Of a stretch of DNA of 23,163 bases, positions 8,591 through 16,066 are shown one piece after another. The notes beneath the pieces were generated by a model that was given only the letters and a program-made list of their open reading frames with translations, ran no database searches and was not told the origin of the DNA. Numbering within the stretch: position 1 is the first letter of the stretch; each line of letters starts with the position of its first letter. The DNA is from a virus: positions 1 to 23,163 of IMG/VR virus record IMGVR_UViG_3300028196_000095. One strand, written 5' to 3'. Position numbers and translations under genes: made by a program.

Positions 8591-8606
8591 TATTTATAAC
8601 AAAATA
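8590..8606 (+). promoter_or_regulatory. AT-rich promoter-like motif (TATAAC core) upstream of 8610 gene
   Basis: ATATTTATAACAAAATA, starting in the stop codon of the previous gene. The TATAAC core at 8595-8600 is 15 bases before the ATG. If it works as a T4-type late promoter, the transcript would be nearly leaderless. It is identical to the copy at 15035. Confidence 0.55.
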
Positions 8607-8609
8607 CAC

Positions 8610-8873
8610 ATGAAAGATAACTTTGATCAACATAAATGGTTTAAAAATCAATATTTAAGTGAGGGAGACCTTAATAACGTTGATTACCTAGATGGTATGG
8701 ATGTTGAATCTGCTATCAAAACCTATATAACTAAATCCTTTAAAGCTATTGAACAATATCAAAACAATTTATCCCCTATGGGAGATGAAGTTGAGATTGA
8801 TTATAGTGAAGTAAAAAAACATTTAAGAGAAGCTTTTAATGCTTTTGATAGAGTTGATTATTCTTCTCTATAA
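8610..8873 (+). CDS. Small protein with MKDNFD-type leader, possible capsid cargo
   Basis: An 87-residue, mostly helical acidic protein of unknown function. The first 18 residues (MKDNFDQHKWFKNQYLSE) are followed by G19, so YLSE|G fits the T4 prohead-protease site. The leader is shared with the next gene (16 of the first 18 bases identical) and with the gene at 12858, while the remaining sequences are unrelated. This points to a movable targeting leader on different cargos. The mature part has no motif that I recognise. A promoter-like motif sits directly upstream. Confidence 0.65.
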   Translation: MKDNFDQHKWFKNQYLSEGDLNNVDYLDGMDVESAIKTYITKSFKAIEQYQNNLSPMGDEVEIDYSEVKKHLREAFNAFDRVDYSSL

Positions 8874-8907
8874 GAACTTAATAAATTATAAAATAAAATA
8901 AAACATA

Positions 8908-9339
8908 ATGAAAGATAATTTCGATTTAAAAAAATTCTTAAAAGAGAATAAAACATTAGAAAACTCTAATAAGTATCTAGCTAACGCTATCACAGAAGAT
9001 GACAAGAAAGATGCTCTAAGAACTAAAGTTAGAGAGATGATCATTACAGAAATGGAGGATATGGATTACCCTCTTGGAGAAGATGATATCTATGAAGCTA
9101 AAGATGATGAGGGTGAAGTTGAAACTGAAGAAACTGAAGAAACTGAAGAGGATGTAGATGTAGTTGATGCTGAAGATATGCCTGAAGATATGCCTGAAGA
9201 TGATTTATCTGATGAAGGTGATATAATGGGTCATTTAGAAGCAGCTATGGAAGCCGCTCGTTCTCTTGGAGATGAAAAACTCATGGATCAATTAGGTAAT
9301 ACTATTACTTTTTACACTAGACAACATATAGCTAAATAA
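8908..9339 (+). CDS. Acidic protein with MKDNFD-type leader
   Basis: A 143-residue, strongly acidic protein. The leader MKDNFDLKKFLKENK repeats that of the gene before it; FLKE|N is the candidate processing site at residue 13. The middle is a low-complexity acidic region built from short repeats (TEE and EDMP units). The C-terminus (residues ~110-143) is a predicted helix ending TFYTRQHIAK. Acidic proteins of this kind occur as head-core or internal proteins in T4-like phages, but the exact role is unknown. The start follows an A/T-only spacer without a Shine-Dalgarno sequence. Confidence 0.65.
   Translation: MKDNFDLKKFLKENKTLENSNKYLANAITEDDKKDALRTKVREMIITEMEDMDYPLGEDDIYEAKDDEGEVETEETEETEEDVDVVDAEDMPEDMPEDDLSDEGDIMGHLEAAMEAARSLGDEKLMDQLGNTITFYTRQHIAK
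9121..9147 (+). repeat. 9-bp tandem repeat, three copies (GAAACTGAA)
   Basis: Three perfect copies in the acidic region of the 8908 gene, encoding ETE units. Probably arose by replication slippage. Confidence 0.9.
9172..9195 (+). repeat. 12-bp tandem repeat, two copies (GAAGATATGCCT)
   Basis: Two perfect copies encoding EDMP twice, in the same acidic region and 24 bases after the 9-bp repeat. Confidence 0.9.
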
Positions 9340-9345
9340 AGTTAT

Positions 9346-9567
9346 ATGTCTTATAAGAGGAAAATCAAAGAATCCCTACCAAACACAATATCCCCAGCAG
9401 AATATACTACTATAGTAAATAAATATATGAGTAGTTTTTTAGCTGATAAACAAACTTGGATTGATAATTACGGACTTGAAAAAGCTAATTATGTAATGTA
9501 TAAGACTGCTGTAAAAAAAGCTAAAGAAGAGTCTGAATCTAAAAATATAGAAGAACCAAATGACTAG
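9346..9567 (+). CDS. Small basic/helical hypothetical protein
   Basis: A 73-residue protein, MSYKRKIKESLPNTISPAEY at the N-terminus and a charged, Lys/Glu-rich C-terminus. It has no cysteine motif, membrane segment or recognisable domain. It starts 7 bases after the previous stop and overlaps the next gene by 8 bases, so it is probably cotranslated. The short basic start with IKES resembles the other leaders of this region only weakly. Function unknown. Confidence 0.6.
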   Translation: MSYKRKIKESLPNTISPAEYTTIVNKYMSSFLADKQTWIDNYGLEKANYVMYKTAVKKAKEESESKNIEEPND

Positions 9568-10018
9568 GGAAGAATTAATATCAAAAATAAAAGTATTAGC
9601 TAAAACCGCCTATGCTGAACGTTCTAAAGCAGAATCCTCTGCTATTGAATATGATGAACTCACAAACTTTCCCGAACTCAAACAAATCATAATAGATCTA
9701 CTAACAGCTGAATTTGATAATTTCATATCAAGTATTGATTGGGTAGCTCCAAGACCTACAACTTTTAGAATAAATCTTAAGAATAATGCTAATTTCTATT
9801 TGATTTATGGTAAACGGGGTTGGATAGCACAAATAGAAGGTAAAAAATATTATTTACTTAACTTACCTGAAGAAGAAAGAGCTGCTGAAGCAATCTCTAG
9901 AGTATTAAGATATGGTACTAATGAAGATAGTGAAGGTGGATCTGCAGATAGTGGGGAAGATTTCCCAATGGAAGAACCACCAGTAGAAGAACCACCATCA
10001 GATGAACCAGAAGTATAA
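9560..10018 (+). CDS. Hypothetical protein with acidic, proline-rich tail
   Basis: A 152-residue protein. Residues 1-50 are helical (MTREELISKIKVLAKTAYAE at the start). Residues ~55-115 form a compact alpha/beta part containing YGKRGWIAQIEGKKYYLLNL. The last ~30 residues are disordered with a PMEEPPVEEPPSDEPEV-type tail. No enzyme motif is visible. It overlaps the preceding gene by 8 bases, and its stop shares one base with the ATG of the following gene (TAATG), so the three are very likely translated in series. I do not recognise the family. Confidence 0.65.
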   Translation: MTREELISKIKVLAKTAYAERSKAESSAIEYDELTNFPELKQIIIDLLTAEFDNFISSIDWVAPRPTTFRINLKNNANFYLIYGKRGWIAQIEGKKYYLLNLPEEERAAEAISRVLRYGTNEDSEGGSADSGEDFPMEEPPVEEPPSDEPEV

Positions 10019-11160
10019 TGGATGTTTACAAAAAATTTTTATATAGTATAGCTTATAAGTTTCCTAAAGGATACCCTGATATGGATGATCCTAAAGATAA
10101 AATTATACTTGAAAATGAATTAAAAAAGTTAGGGTTTAATTTATATGAAAATGAATTTAATGCTTTAACATTCTATGACCTCAAAAAACATACAGATGGG
10201 CATAGATTCTTAAACCTAATTAAGAAAATAGAAGAAAAACTTCCATTCAATATCATAGGAGGTGAATCTACCCCTCTAAAATTCATCACCCCAGAATATT
10301 CTGAAGCTTTTAAAACCCTTGATCCCCAAGAAATTAAAAAATTAACTAAGGGTCCCATAAATTCATTTCCTTTTTTCATAGATGATGGGGGTAAAAAATA
10401 TAGTATTTCAAATCTTCTTAAAGATACATACTTTGGAGGTAAAGGAAAAGGCTCATCTACTGTAGTTGAAGATTATAACCTCCAACTACTAAACACCCAG
10501 ATTCTTAAATTAGTAGAAGAAAATGGAGGGCCTATTAATATTAAAGTGGGAGGGAATATTTATAAAAATATTATCAAAGCTGAAACTCAACCTGGAGTCC
10601 CTAAATCAGATTTTAATTTAATTAATAATGAAGATACTCCTGTAGTATTTATTTCCCATAAAAAAGCAGGAGGAAAAGGGGCAAGTGCTGATGATTTTAT
10701 TAGATGGAGTGGATATACTATGTATAAAGACCACCCTGAAGTTAAAGAATTTAACCAAGCTTTAAATCAATGGGTTGAGGAAAATGACCCTGAGGGGGGC
10801 CTTCCACCATCTACTAGATTTATCTCTAAAATAAAGGATGAGGGGTTGATTAGGAAGTTAATTTATGGCCCTAAATATGGTGGGGGGTTTAGTAAAGATA
10901 ATGTAAATGTGATTTCACAAGGTAAAATTACTCTTAAACCTATAGAAAATAATACATTTGAACTCACTTCAGAATATGAATTAATTCCACCTGCACTTCC
11001 AATTGATGGGTACACACCATACTTATCATCCGCATATAGAGGAGATCGAAATATGTTTGGTATTAAGAATAATGAAGCTATAGTGATGACAAAATCCACA
11101 GTTATGAGATCATCATCAATATATGAGTTAGAGGGGGGTAAATTTAAAAAAATAAAATGA
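10018..11160 (+). CDS. Conserved phage protein of unknown function
   Basis: A 380-residue protein. The central stretch has PGVPKSDFNLIN (D198) followed by VVFISHKKAGG (K215), then GASADDFIRWSGY; this signature recurs, from memory, in unnamed proteins of marine T4-like phages. The spacing of D198 and K215 faintly recalls a PD-(D/E)XK nuclease core, but the residue two before Lys is Ser, not Glu or Asp, so I do not claim nuclease activity. The C-terminal third is beta-rich (residues ~290-375). No leader or signal peptide is seen. It overlaps the next gene by four bases (ATGA). Confidence 0.65.
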   Translation: MDVYKKFLYSIAYKFPKGYPDMDDPKDKIILENELKKLGFNLYENEFNALTFYDLKKHTDGHRFLNLIKKIEEKLPFNIIGGESTPLKFITPEYSEAFKTLDPQEIKKLTKGPINSFPFFIDDGGKKYSISNLLKDTYFGGKGKGSSTVVEDYNLQLLNTQILKLVEENGGPINIKVGGNIYKNIIKAETQPGVPKSDFNLINNEDTPVVFISHKKAGGKGASADDFIRWSGYTMYKDHPEVKEFNQALNQWVEENDPEGGLPPSTRFISKIKDEGLIRKLIYGPKYGGGFSKDNVNVISQGKITLKPIENNTFELTSEYELIPPALPIDGYTPYLSSAYRGDRNMFGIKNNEAIVMTKSTVMRSSSIYELEGGKFKKIK

Positions 11161-12377
11161 AAAAATCAGAGTTAAAACAGCTTATTATATCTAAAATAAC
11201 AAAAACCCTTAATGAATCTAAAAAGAAGGATTGTAACTGCGGTTGTAATACTTGTGAGAATGTAGGTAATGAAGGTGTGTTATTAAATGAAAGTGTAGCA
11301 CCTAAACAAATACTATCGGAAAATCTGCAATATCACGTGGATAATCAACTCCCACTAACTGAAAACACATTCCGTTATGGCTCTGAATCTTTCTTTAATT
11401 TATGGGCAGAAGCTCGCTCTTTATATTTACGTGAAATTATTCATGTAAATGAAGATGATAAAGAAATTTTAACTGAAACAGATTTAGGTCATTATGGCAT
11501 GTTTGAAGGTAAAAAAGTGCCTTTAGATTTTCCTATGGAAATAACTGAAGCATATTACACTGCCATAGCTAATTTAGGAAATGGAAAAACCAAAGAAAAT
11601 CTTGATTCATTTGAGGAAGTTCAAGACTTCATGGATAAAATGATTAAAAGACATGCTATTTCTGTTGAAGTAACTAAATTCTCCCAAGAAGGAAAATCAC
11701 AAACCCTTAAATATAATTGGGATGGGGAAAAATGGGTAAAGGTAAATACAACATCCATAAACGAACAAATGGACATATATGATGATATTGCAAATTCAGA
11801 ATTTGGAATGGATTATGATCAATTAGATTCAAATGAGCAAGAATGGGTTCGTGATGAGATAGATAATATGCCTATGAATGAAATTACAGATGGAAATTTT
11901 GTTAAAGGTATTGAATTATTAAGATCTACCCTATCAAAAGAAGGTGGTGCTGCTGGTTTAGAGCCATTAGTAAAAGCATTATCTGGTTTAGGATTTAGTA
12001 AAGATGAAGTTGTTGATTTAATTAAAAATAATATTAATATTAAACAACATAGAGATGGTGATTATATTTTATTACCATTAGAAGAAGCTGCTAAGAAAAA
12101 TACTAAAAAATTAAATAAACCAATGCGTGACTCATCTGGAGGTAAAGCATATAAGGTTTATGTTAAGGATCCTAAAACTAAAAAAATTAAAACAGTTAGA
12201 TTTGGGTCTGGAGGTTTAAGAGCAAAGATTAATGATAAAAAAGCAAGAAATGCTTTTGCTGCTCGTCATAAATGTGCTCAAAAGAAAGATAAAACAAAAG
12301 CAGGGTATTGGTCATGCCGATTACCACGATATGCTAAATTATTAGGTTTAAAATCCTCATTCTCAGGATTTTGGTAA
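11157..12377 (+). CDS. Multidomain leader-bearing phage protein with Cys cluster and Cys/His C-terminal domain
   Basis: A 406-residue modular protein. The leader MKKSELKQLIISKITKTLNE is followed by S21, so LNE|S is a candidate prohead-protease site. A tight cysteine cluster follows (C26, C28, C30, C33), bounded by two more possible sites, LLNE|S at 45 and ILSE at 55. Residues ~57-125 form a block starting YHVDNQLPLTENTFRYGSES that I associate with other marine phage proteins. The C-terminus (~320-406) has KAYKVYVKDP, ARHKCAQKKD and GYWSCRLPRYAK, a small basic Cys/His domain. Metal or nucleic-acid binding is plausible. The whole looks like cargo domains strung behind a targeting leader. It overlaps the upstream gene by four bases. 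Confidence 0.68.
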   Translation: MKKSELKQLIISKITKTLNESKKKDCNCGCNTCENVGNEGVLLNESVAPKQILSENLQYHVDNQLPLTENTFRYGSESFFNLWAEARSLYLREIIHVNEDDKEILTETDLGHYGMFEGKKVPLDFPMEITEAYYTAIANLGNGKTKENLDSFEEVQDFMDKMIKRHAISVEVTKFSQEGKSQTLKYNWDGEKWVKVNTTSINEQMDIYDDIANSEFGMDYDQLDSNEQEWVRDEIDNMPMNEITDGNFVKGIELLRSTLSKEGGAAGLEPLVKALSGLGFSKDEVVDLIKNNINIKQHRDGDYILLPLEEAAKKNTKKLNKPMRDSSGGKAYKVYVKDPKTKKIKTVRFGSGGLRAKINDKKARNAFAARHKCAQKKDKTKAGYWSCRLPRYAKLLGLKSSFSGFW

Positions 12378-12378
12378 A

Positions 12379-12855
12379 ATGGATAGAATAAGAAAAATAA
12401 TACAAGAAATCATCTCAGAAAAGAAAAAGAAGAGAGATAGATGTTTACGCATCGCAGATCGTAAATTTGACAAACCCTCTGCTTATAAATCAGGAGCTGT
12501 AGTTAGATGTAGAAAAGGTAATATCTGGAAAGGTATTAAAGAAACAGATAACCCACAATCAGGTAAAGCTGCTCCTTATGGTTCAGGATATTCTAAACTT
12601 AAAAATATAATAGAAGAAATCATCCTTGAAGACGAATCACTCCATAAATGGTTTAAAAGACAAGGTGCTCCTGGTAAAGGAGGAGGATGGGTTGACTGTA
12701 ACACCGGAACTAAAAATAAAAAAACAGGCAAGATGAAATATAAGTCTTGTGGTAGAAAAAAAGGAGAAAAACGTGCAAAATATCCTTCATGTAGACCAAC
12801 ACCTTCAAAATGTAAAGACAAAGGTAAAGGTAAAACATGGGGTAAAACAAAATAA
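12379..12855 (+). CDS. Two-domain basic protein with duplicated leader; C-terminal DUF5872-like
   Basis: A 158-residue, strongly basic, Cys-containing protein made of two units. Unit 1 is a leader (MDRIRKIIQEIISE) plus a domain DRCLRIADRKFDKPSAYKSG with AVVRCRKG. Unit 2 starts with an internal copy of the leader, KNIIEEIILE (75-84), followed by LHKWFKRQGAPGKGGGWVDC, SCGRKKGEKRAKYPSCRPTP and a GKGKTWGKTK end, which matches DUF5872 as I remember it. Both leaders end in [I/L]-I-x-E. The arrangement suggests a two-cargo precursor cut after E14 and E84. The basic mature parts may bind nucleic acid. It starts 1 base after the previous stop. Confidence 0.72.
   Translation: MDRIRKIIQEIISEKKKKRDRCLRIADRKFDKPSAYKSGAVVRCRKGNIWKGIKETDNPQSGKAAPYGSGYSKLKNIIEEIILEDESLHKWFKRQGAPGKGGGWVDCNTGTKNKKTGKMKYKSCGRKKGEKRAKYPSCRPTPSKCKDKGKGKTWGKTK
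12391..12420 (+). repeat. First copy of a duplicated leader segment
   Basis: Codes for RKIIQEIISE. It is identical in 24 of 30 bases, without gaps, to 12601-12630. Confidence 0.8.
12601..12630 (+). repeat. Second, internal copy of the duplicated leader segment
   Basis: Codes for KNIIEEIILE between the two domains of the same protein. The six residues I, I, E, I, I, E align with those in the N-terminal copy. Confidence 0.8.
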
Positions 12856-12857
12856 CT

Positions 12858-13295
12858 ATGGATAACTTTAATTTAAAAAAATATTTAGCTGAAGGTAAAC
12901 TTTATGAAGCAGCTATGGCTTGTCCTATAGCAACTCAAGACTTAGAAGTAAATACTAAAAATAGAGATGCTTCAATTAAAGCAGATTATATTAAATATGG
13001 TCCATTAAATGTAGATGAACCCGGTGATTATTGGCTTGATTTAGCTGAATATTGGGAAACAACAGAAGAAGCAGCTAAAAAAACACTATGTGGTAATTGT
13101 GTTGCTTTTGACATCTCACCTAGAATGGATGAATGTATGCCTGGTGAAGTATCAGATGACAGTGGTAGATTAGGTTACTGTTGGATGCATAATTTCAAAT
13201 GTCATTCAGCTAGAACTTGTAGAACTTGGGCTAAAGGTGGTCCAATCGTAGAAGATAGTGTATCATACGATTGGCAAGAAAGAAAAGAAAATTGA
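12858..13295 (+). CDS. Cysteine-rich leader-bearing protein, possible metal or Fe-S binding
   Basis: A 145-residue protein. Its leader MDNFNLKKYLAE followed by G13 is the third version of the MKDNFD-type leader (compare genes at 8610 and 8908), and YLAE|G is close to the T4 internal-protein site IAE|A. The mature part has six regularly placed cysteines near the C-terminus: C78-G-N-C81, C93, C108, C115 and C121, in sequences such as LGYCWMHNFKCHSARTC. This could hold an iron-sulphur cluster (a HiPIP-like pattern) or zinc; sequence alone does not decide. It is preceded by a 2-base gap and overlaps the next gene. Confidence 0.68.
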   Translation: MDNFNLKKYLAEGKLYEAAMACPIATQDLEVNTKNRDASIKADYIKYGPLNVDEPGDYWLDLAEYWETTEEAAKKTLCGNCVAFDISPRMDECMPGEVSDDSGRLGYCWMHNFKCHSARTCRTWAKGGPIVEDSVSYDWQERKEN

Positions 13296-13558
13296 AACCT
13301 TACACAGACATAGAAGTTACAGACAAATATATTATTCGTGAGTTTAACGAAAATATAGACCCAATTGAACTTATGTGGCATCGTGATGATGAAGATAGAA
13401 CAATAGAAATACTTGGAGAAACAAATTGGAAATTGCAACTTGATGATGAATTACCAACTTCATTAAATAAACTAATATTTATACCAAGACATAAATGGCA
13501 TCGCGTTATCAAAGGTGATGACAATTTAAAATTAAAAATATATAAATTAAAAAGATAA
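13271..13558 (+). CDS. Small cupin-like beta-barrel phage protein (TTG start)
   Basis: A 95-residue protein with alternating beta-strand pattern. YIIREFNENIDPIELMWHRD, a central NWKLQLDDELP, and FIPRHKWHRVIKGD resemble a small cupin barrel, with histidines in WHRD and KWHR that could bind metal. The family is frequent in marine T4-like phages and lacks an assigned reaction. There is no usable ATG in frame: the only methionine codon lies about 40 residues in. The start must be a TTG, either at 13271 (MARKKRKLKP) or at 13292, where TTG overlaps the upstream TGA as TTGA. I list the longer form; the start is uncertain. It is the last gene before the terminator at 13621. Confidence 0.68.
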   Translation: MARKKRKLKPYTDIEVTDKYIIREFNENIDPIELMWHRDDEDRTIEILGETNWKLQLDDELPTSLNKLIFIPRHKWHRVIKGDDNLKLKIYKLKR

Positions 13559-13620
13559 TAATCTTTTATCACTTATAGACTAGATTTATAGCCTAGTTGA
13601 TTTAAAAAAATCTTTTAAGG

Positions 13621-13657
13621 ATCTGTAGCCCAAAAATTTGGCCTATGGATTTTTTTT
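13621..13657 (+). terminator. Intrinsic (Rho-independent) terminator
   Basis: Arms 13621-13631 (ATCTGTAGCCC) and 13640-13650 (GGCCTATGGAT) pair over 10 positions, including two G-U pairs, with one C-C mismatch. The loop is the 8-base AAAAATTT. Eight T residues follow at once (13650-13657). It lies in the only long intergenic gap (13559-13685) and should end transcription of the 8030-13558 gene run. A weaker hairpin (13578-13583 with 13593-13598) lies upstream without a T tract. Confidence 0.85.
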
Positions 13658-13661
13658 ACTT

Positions 13662-13680
13662 ATATTATAACATAAAATTA
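13662..13680 (+). promoter_or_regulatory. AT-rich promoter-like motif (TATAAC core) after the terminator
   Basis: ATATTATAACATAAAATTA, one base shorter in the T run than the other copies. The TATAAC core at 13666-13671 is 20 bases before the ATG at 13686. Its place directly behind a strong terminator supports a promoter role. Confidence 0.6.
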
Positions 13681-13685
13681 AACAC

Positions 13686-15035
13686 ATGGAGAAAAAAAAG
13701 ATAGTGATTGTAGGTGCAGGCGTAGCCGGTGTAAATGCTGCTACTAAACTAATAGACAATGGATACCCAGGGGAATTAATTACTATTATTGATATGGGTA
13801 AAGACCCATATAGGAGAGAATATTCTGAAGTAATGGAAGGCTTCTTAGGAGCAGGTGGTTGGTCTGATGGTAAATTAACTTACCACACATCAATTGGGGG
13901 CCAATTATCTAAATATTGCGGTGAAGAAAAAGCAATGTCATTATTTGATGAAGTAATTGCAAATTTCAAACGCTTTCATCCTAAACCAGAGGAAGTACAA
14001 TGTTCAGATCCTCAAGCAGAACCAGATTTTATTAAACCATATTTTGGATTAAGATTATTCCCAGTGTGGCACGTTGGTACTGATTATTTACACGAGATAG
14101 GTAAAAATTGGTATGACTTTTTAGTTCAAGGTGGTGTTGAATTTCATTGGGAAACTAAAGTAACTAATATTAGTTTTGATGCCCAAGAACTATGGACAGA
14201 TAAATCAACATCAGATAACGATTGGATTGGATATGACACCCTAATATTTGGTGTAGGCAAATCAGGTATTGACTTTGGTAAACAATTAGCCGAACAATAT
14301 GATTTACCAACAGAACCAAAAGCAGTACAAATTGGTGTTAGATTTGAGGCACCCCAAGAACATTTCCAAAAACTAATAGATATAAGTTATGATTTTAAAC
14401 TTTATAGAAAATTTGAAGACAAAGGCGTTTCACTTCGCTCATTTTGTACAAACAATAATGCCGCTTATGTTGCTGCGGAACACACTTATGGCGATGTAAG
14501 TTATAATGGTCATGCTAAAAAAGATGAATCATATAGAAATAATATGACTAATTTTGGTATATTAATGGAAATTAAAGATATAGATAAACCTTTTGATTGG
14601 TCTAGAGAGGCAGTAAAAAAGTTACAAGTTGATAGTGTCGGAACATATTTTTCACCTTCACAAAGAACACCATCTAAAACATCAGAAGGTGATTATGTAG
14701 GATGTAAAATAGTAAACAGTATTGATGTGTTATATGAAGCAATAGGAGATTATGCTTTGTATATTGAGGATTTTATTGAGGATATGAAGAAAGTATTTCC
14801 AACATTAGGTAATGATTGGGGTATTTATATGCCTGAAGTTAAATACTTAAGCCCAGAACCGTTAGTAAATTATAAAGATTTATCATTAACTAAATATCCT
14901 AATGTACATTTTGTTGGGGATGCTTTATCTGCTCGAGGTATTACGGTTAGTGGAGCTCAAGCGATTTACACCGTTGAAGGTATTTTAAATGATATAGATA
15001 ATTCATATAATTGGGATAATACTATACAACCATAA
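13686..15035 (+). CDS. FAD-dependent oxidoreductase/dehydrogenase (COG2509-like)
   Basis: A 449-residue flavoprotein. The N-terminus has the Rossmann dinucleotide motif IVIVGAGVAG, with G10-x-G12-x-x-G15. GFLGAGGWSDGKLTYHTSIG (~55-75) matches the 'GGAGTFSDGKL' segment of uncharacterised FAD-dependent dehydrogenases. A late FVGDALSARGITVSGAQAIY motif is the second FAD-contacting segment. Its substrate is unknown. It is cytosolic, with no signal peptide. The gene is isolated between an intrinsic terminator plus promoter-like motif upstream and another such motif downstream, as expected for a 'moron', an independently transcribed acquired gene. No leader or prohead-protease site is seen at its N-terminus, so it is probably made and used in the infected cell. 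Confidence 0.85.
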   Translation: MEKKKIVIVGAGVAGVNAATKLIDNGYPGELITIIDMGKDPYRREYSEVMEGFLGAGGWSDGKLTYHTSIGGQLSKYCGEEKAMSLFDEVIANFKRFHPKPEEVQCSDPQAEPDFIKPYFGLRLFPVWHVGTDYLHEIGKNWYDFLVQGGVEFHWETKVTNISFDAQELWTDKSTSDNDWIGYDTLIFGVGKSGIDFGKQLAEQYDLPTEPKAVQIGVRFEAPQEHFQKLIDISYDFKLYRKFEDKGVSLRSFCTNNNAAYVAAEHTYGDVSYNGHAKKDESYRNNMTNFGILMEIKDIDKPFDWSREAVKKLQVDSVGTYFSPSQRTPSKTSEGDYVGCKIVNSIDVLYEAIGDYALYIEDFIEDMKKVFPTLGNDWGIYMPEVKYLSPEPLVNYKDLSLTKYPNVHFVGDALSARGITVSGAQAIYTVEGILNDIDNSYNWDNTIQP

Positions 15036-15051
15036 TATTTATAACAAAATA
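15035..15051 (+). promoter_or_regulatory. AT-rich promoter-like motif (TATAAC core) upstream of 15063 gene
   Basis: ATATTTATAACAAAATA, starting in the stop codon of the oxidoreductase gene. It is identical to the copy at 8590. The TATAAC core at 15040-15045 is 23 bases before the ATG. Confidence 0.55.
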
Positions 15052-15062
15052 AAATAGAGAAA

Positions 15063-15569
15063 ATGATCAAACTTACAAACCTATTAAAAGAAATAACCCA
15101 AACTCACACCTTAACAATGATAGCCATATTCACAGATAAGAACGGTGATTGGCATAATGAAGATTGGTTTTTTGATCCTTCAATGGAAACTCAAGGGTTA
15201 ATCTCAAAATATGGGAAAGGAGCTAATGGTCAAAGTTGGAAGAAACCATCAATATTATGTACAGAATACCAAGAGGATGATCCTTTTGATGGGTTTCATG
15301 AGTATTGGAAATGGGCTGTCATTTTTAAAAAAAACATTAATGAAATCTTCTTAGATGATGAAATATTTTATTATGGTGAATATCCTTCAAAAGAAATGGA
15401 AACTCAAGCCCTAAACTTTATAAAAAATAACTACTCAACTCCTAAAAATATTTCTTTAGGTATTTTGAAGGATAAATTTAAGGTTAAAATTACACAAGAT
15501 AATTTCCCCTACGGGAATTATGTTTTGGATATAAAACCTGATGAAATAATCAAAATTTCAAAAAAATAA
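15063..15569 (+). CDS. Hypothetical protein with short amphipathic leader
   Basis: A 168-residue protein with a short amphipathic start MIKLTNLLKEIT, similar in style to the other leaders (compare VKLLKEILVTE in the gene at 3406). Here the first acidic site is LKE|I at residue 10, which departs from the small-residue P1' of the others. The rest is aromatic-rich (Trp, Tyr, Phe) with segments such as NEDWFFDPSM and DGFHEYWKWAVIF; no domain is recognised. It may be a cargo or a morphogenesis protein. A promoter-like motif lies just upstream. Confidence 0.6.
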   Translation: MIKLTNLLKEITQTHTLTMIAIFTDKNGDWHNEDWFFDPSMETQGLISKYGKGANGQSWKKPSILCTEYQEDDPFDGFHEYWKWAVIFKKNINEIFLDDEIFYYGEYPSKEMETQALNFIKNNYSTPKNISLGILKDKFKVKITQDNFPYGNYVLDIKPDEIIKISKK

Positions 15570-15574
15570 CCCTT

Positions 15575-16066
15575 ATGGCACGAATAGTATTTCTTAGTTG
15601 TACTAAATCTAAATTTGATAAAAGATCAGAGGCTCAAGAACTATACTCAGCCTCCCCTATGTTTAAAAAGACTTTGGAGTATGGTAAATCTCTTAAACCT
15701 GAAAAGATGTTTATCCTATCAGCAAAACATCATTTAACACCCTTAACAATGATGTTAGAGCCTTACGATTTAACTCTAAAAGATATGAATAAGGCTGAAA
15801 AAGATGCCTGGGGTGAGAAAACTATAAGCCAAATAAAAGCTAATGGAATGAATCCTGAAACTGATACTTTTATATTTTTAGCAGGAACTGAATATATAAA
15901 ACCCTTAACCAAATACATACCAGAATCTAATGTAGAGGAACCTATGAGGGGTAAACGATTTGGGGAAAGATTGCAATGGTTAAATCAACAAATTGCAAAA
16001 ATTGGTGAAGTTCTTAAACGAATTAAAAACATGATATATGAAGCTTACAAACGAAAATCTAAATAA
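15575..16066 (+). CDS. DUF6884-like protein
   Basis: A 163-residue protein with the features I associate with DUF6884: an N-terminal ARIVFLSCTKSKFDKRSEAQ strand and Cys-Thr-Lys-Ser-Lys motif, ELYSASPMFKK, then MFILSAKHHLTPL and EPYDLTLKDM. Proteins of this family occur in phages and bacteria; their reaction is not established to my knowledge. The fold is likely alpha/beta with the conserved Cys near the N-terminus. It starts 5 bases after the previous stop and overlaps the next gene by 29 bases, so it is part of the same transcript. Confidence 0.75.
   Translation: MARIVFLSCTKSKFDKRSEAQELYSASPMFKKTLEYGKSLKPEKMFILSAKHHLTPLTMMLEPYDLTLKDMNKAEKDAWGEKTISQIKANGMNPETDTFIFLAGTEYIKPLTKYIPESNVEEPMRGKRFGERLQWLNQQIAKIGEVLKRIKNMIYEAYKRKSK

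Noticed and set aside
8589-8606. TATAAATAT read on the minus strand of the repeated AT-rich motif
   Set aside because: All supported genes are on the + strand and the motif always precedes + strand starts; most copies need no minus-strand role.
10600-10670. PD-(D/E)XK-like core (SDF...ISHK) in the 10018 protein
   Set aside because: The residue two before the Lys is Ser rather than Glu or Asp, and no other nuclease motif is evident, so nuclease activity is not claimed.
13578-13598. Hairpin GACTAG/CTAGTT upstream of the main terminator
   Set aside because: Only 5-6 base pairs and no T tract, so it is not a convincing terminator or operator.
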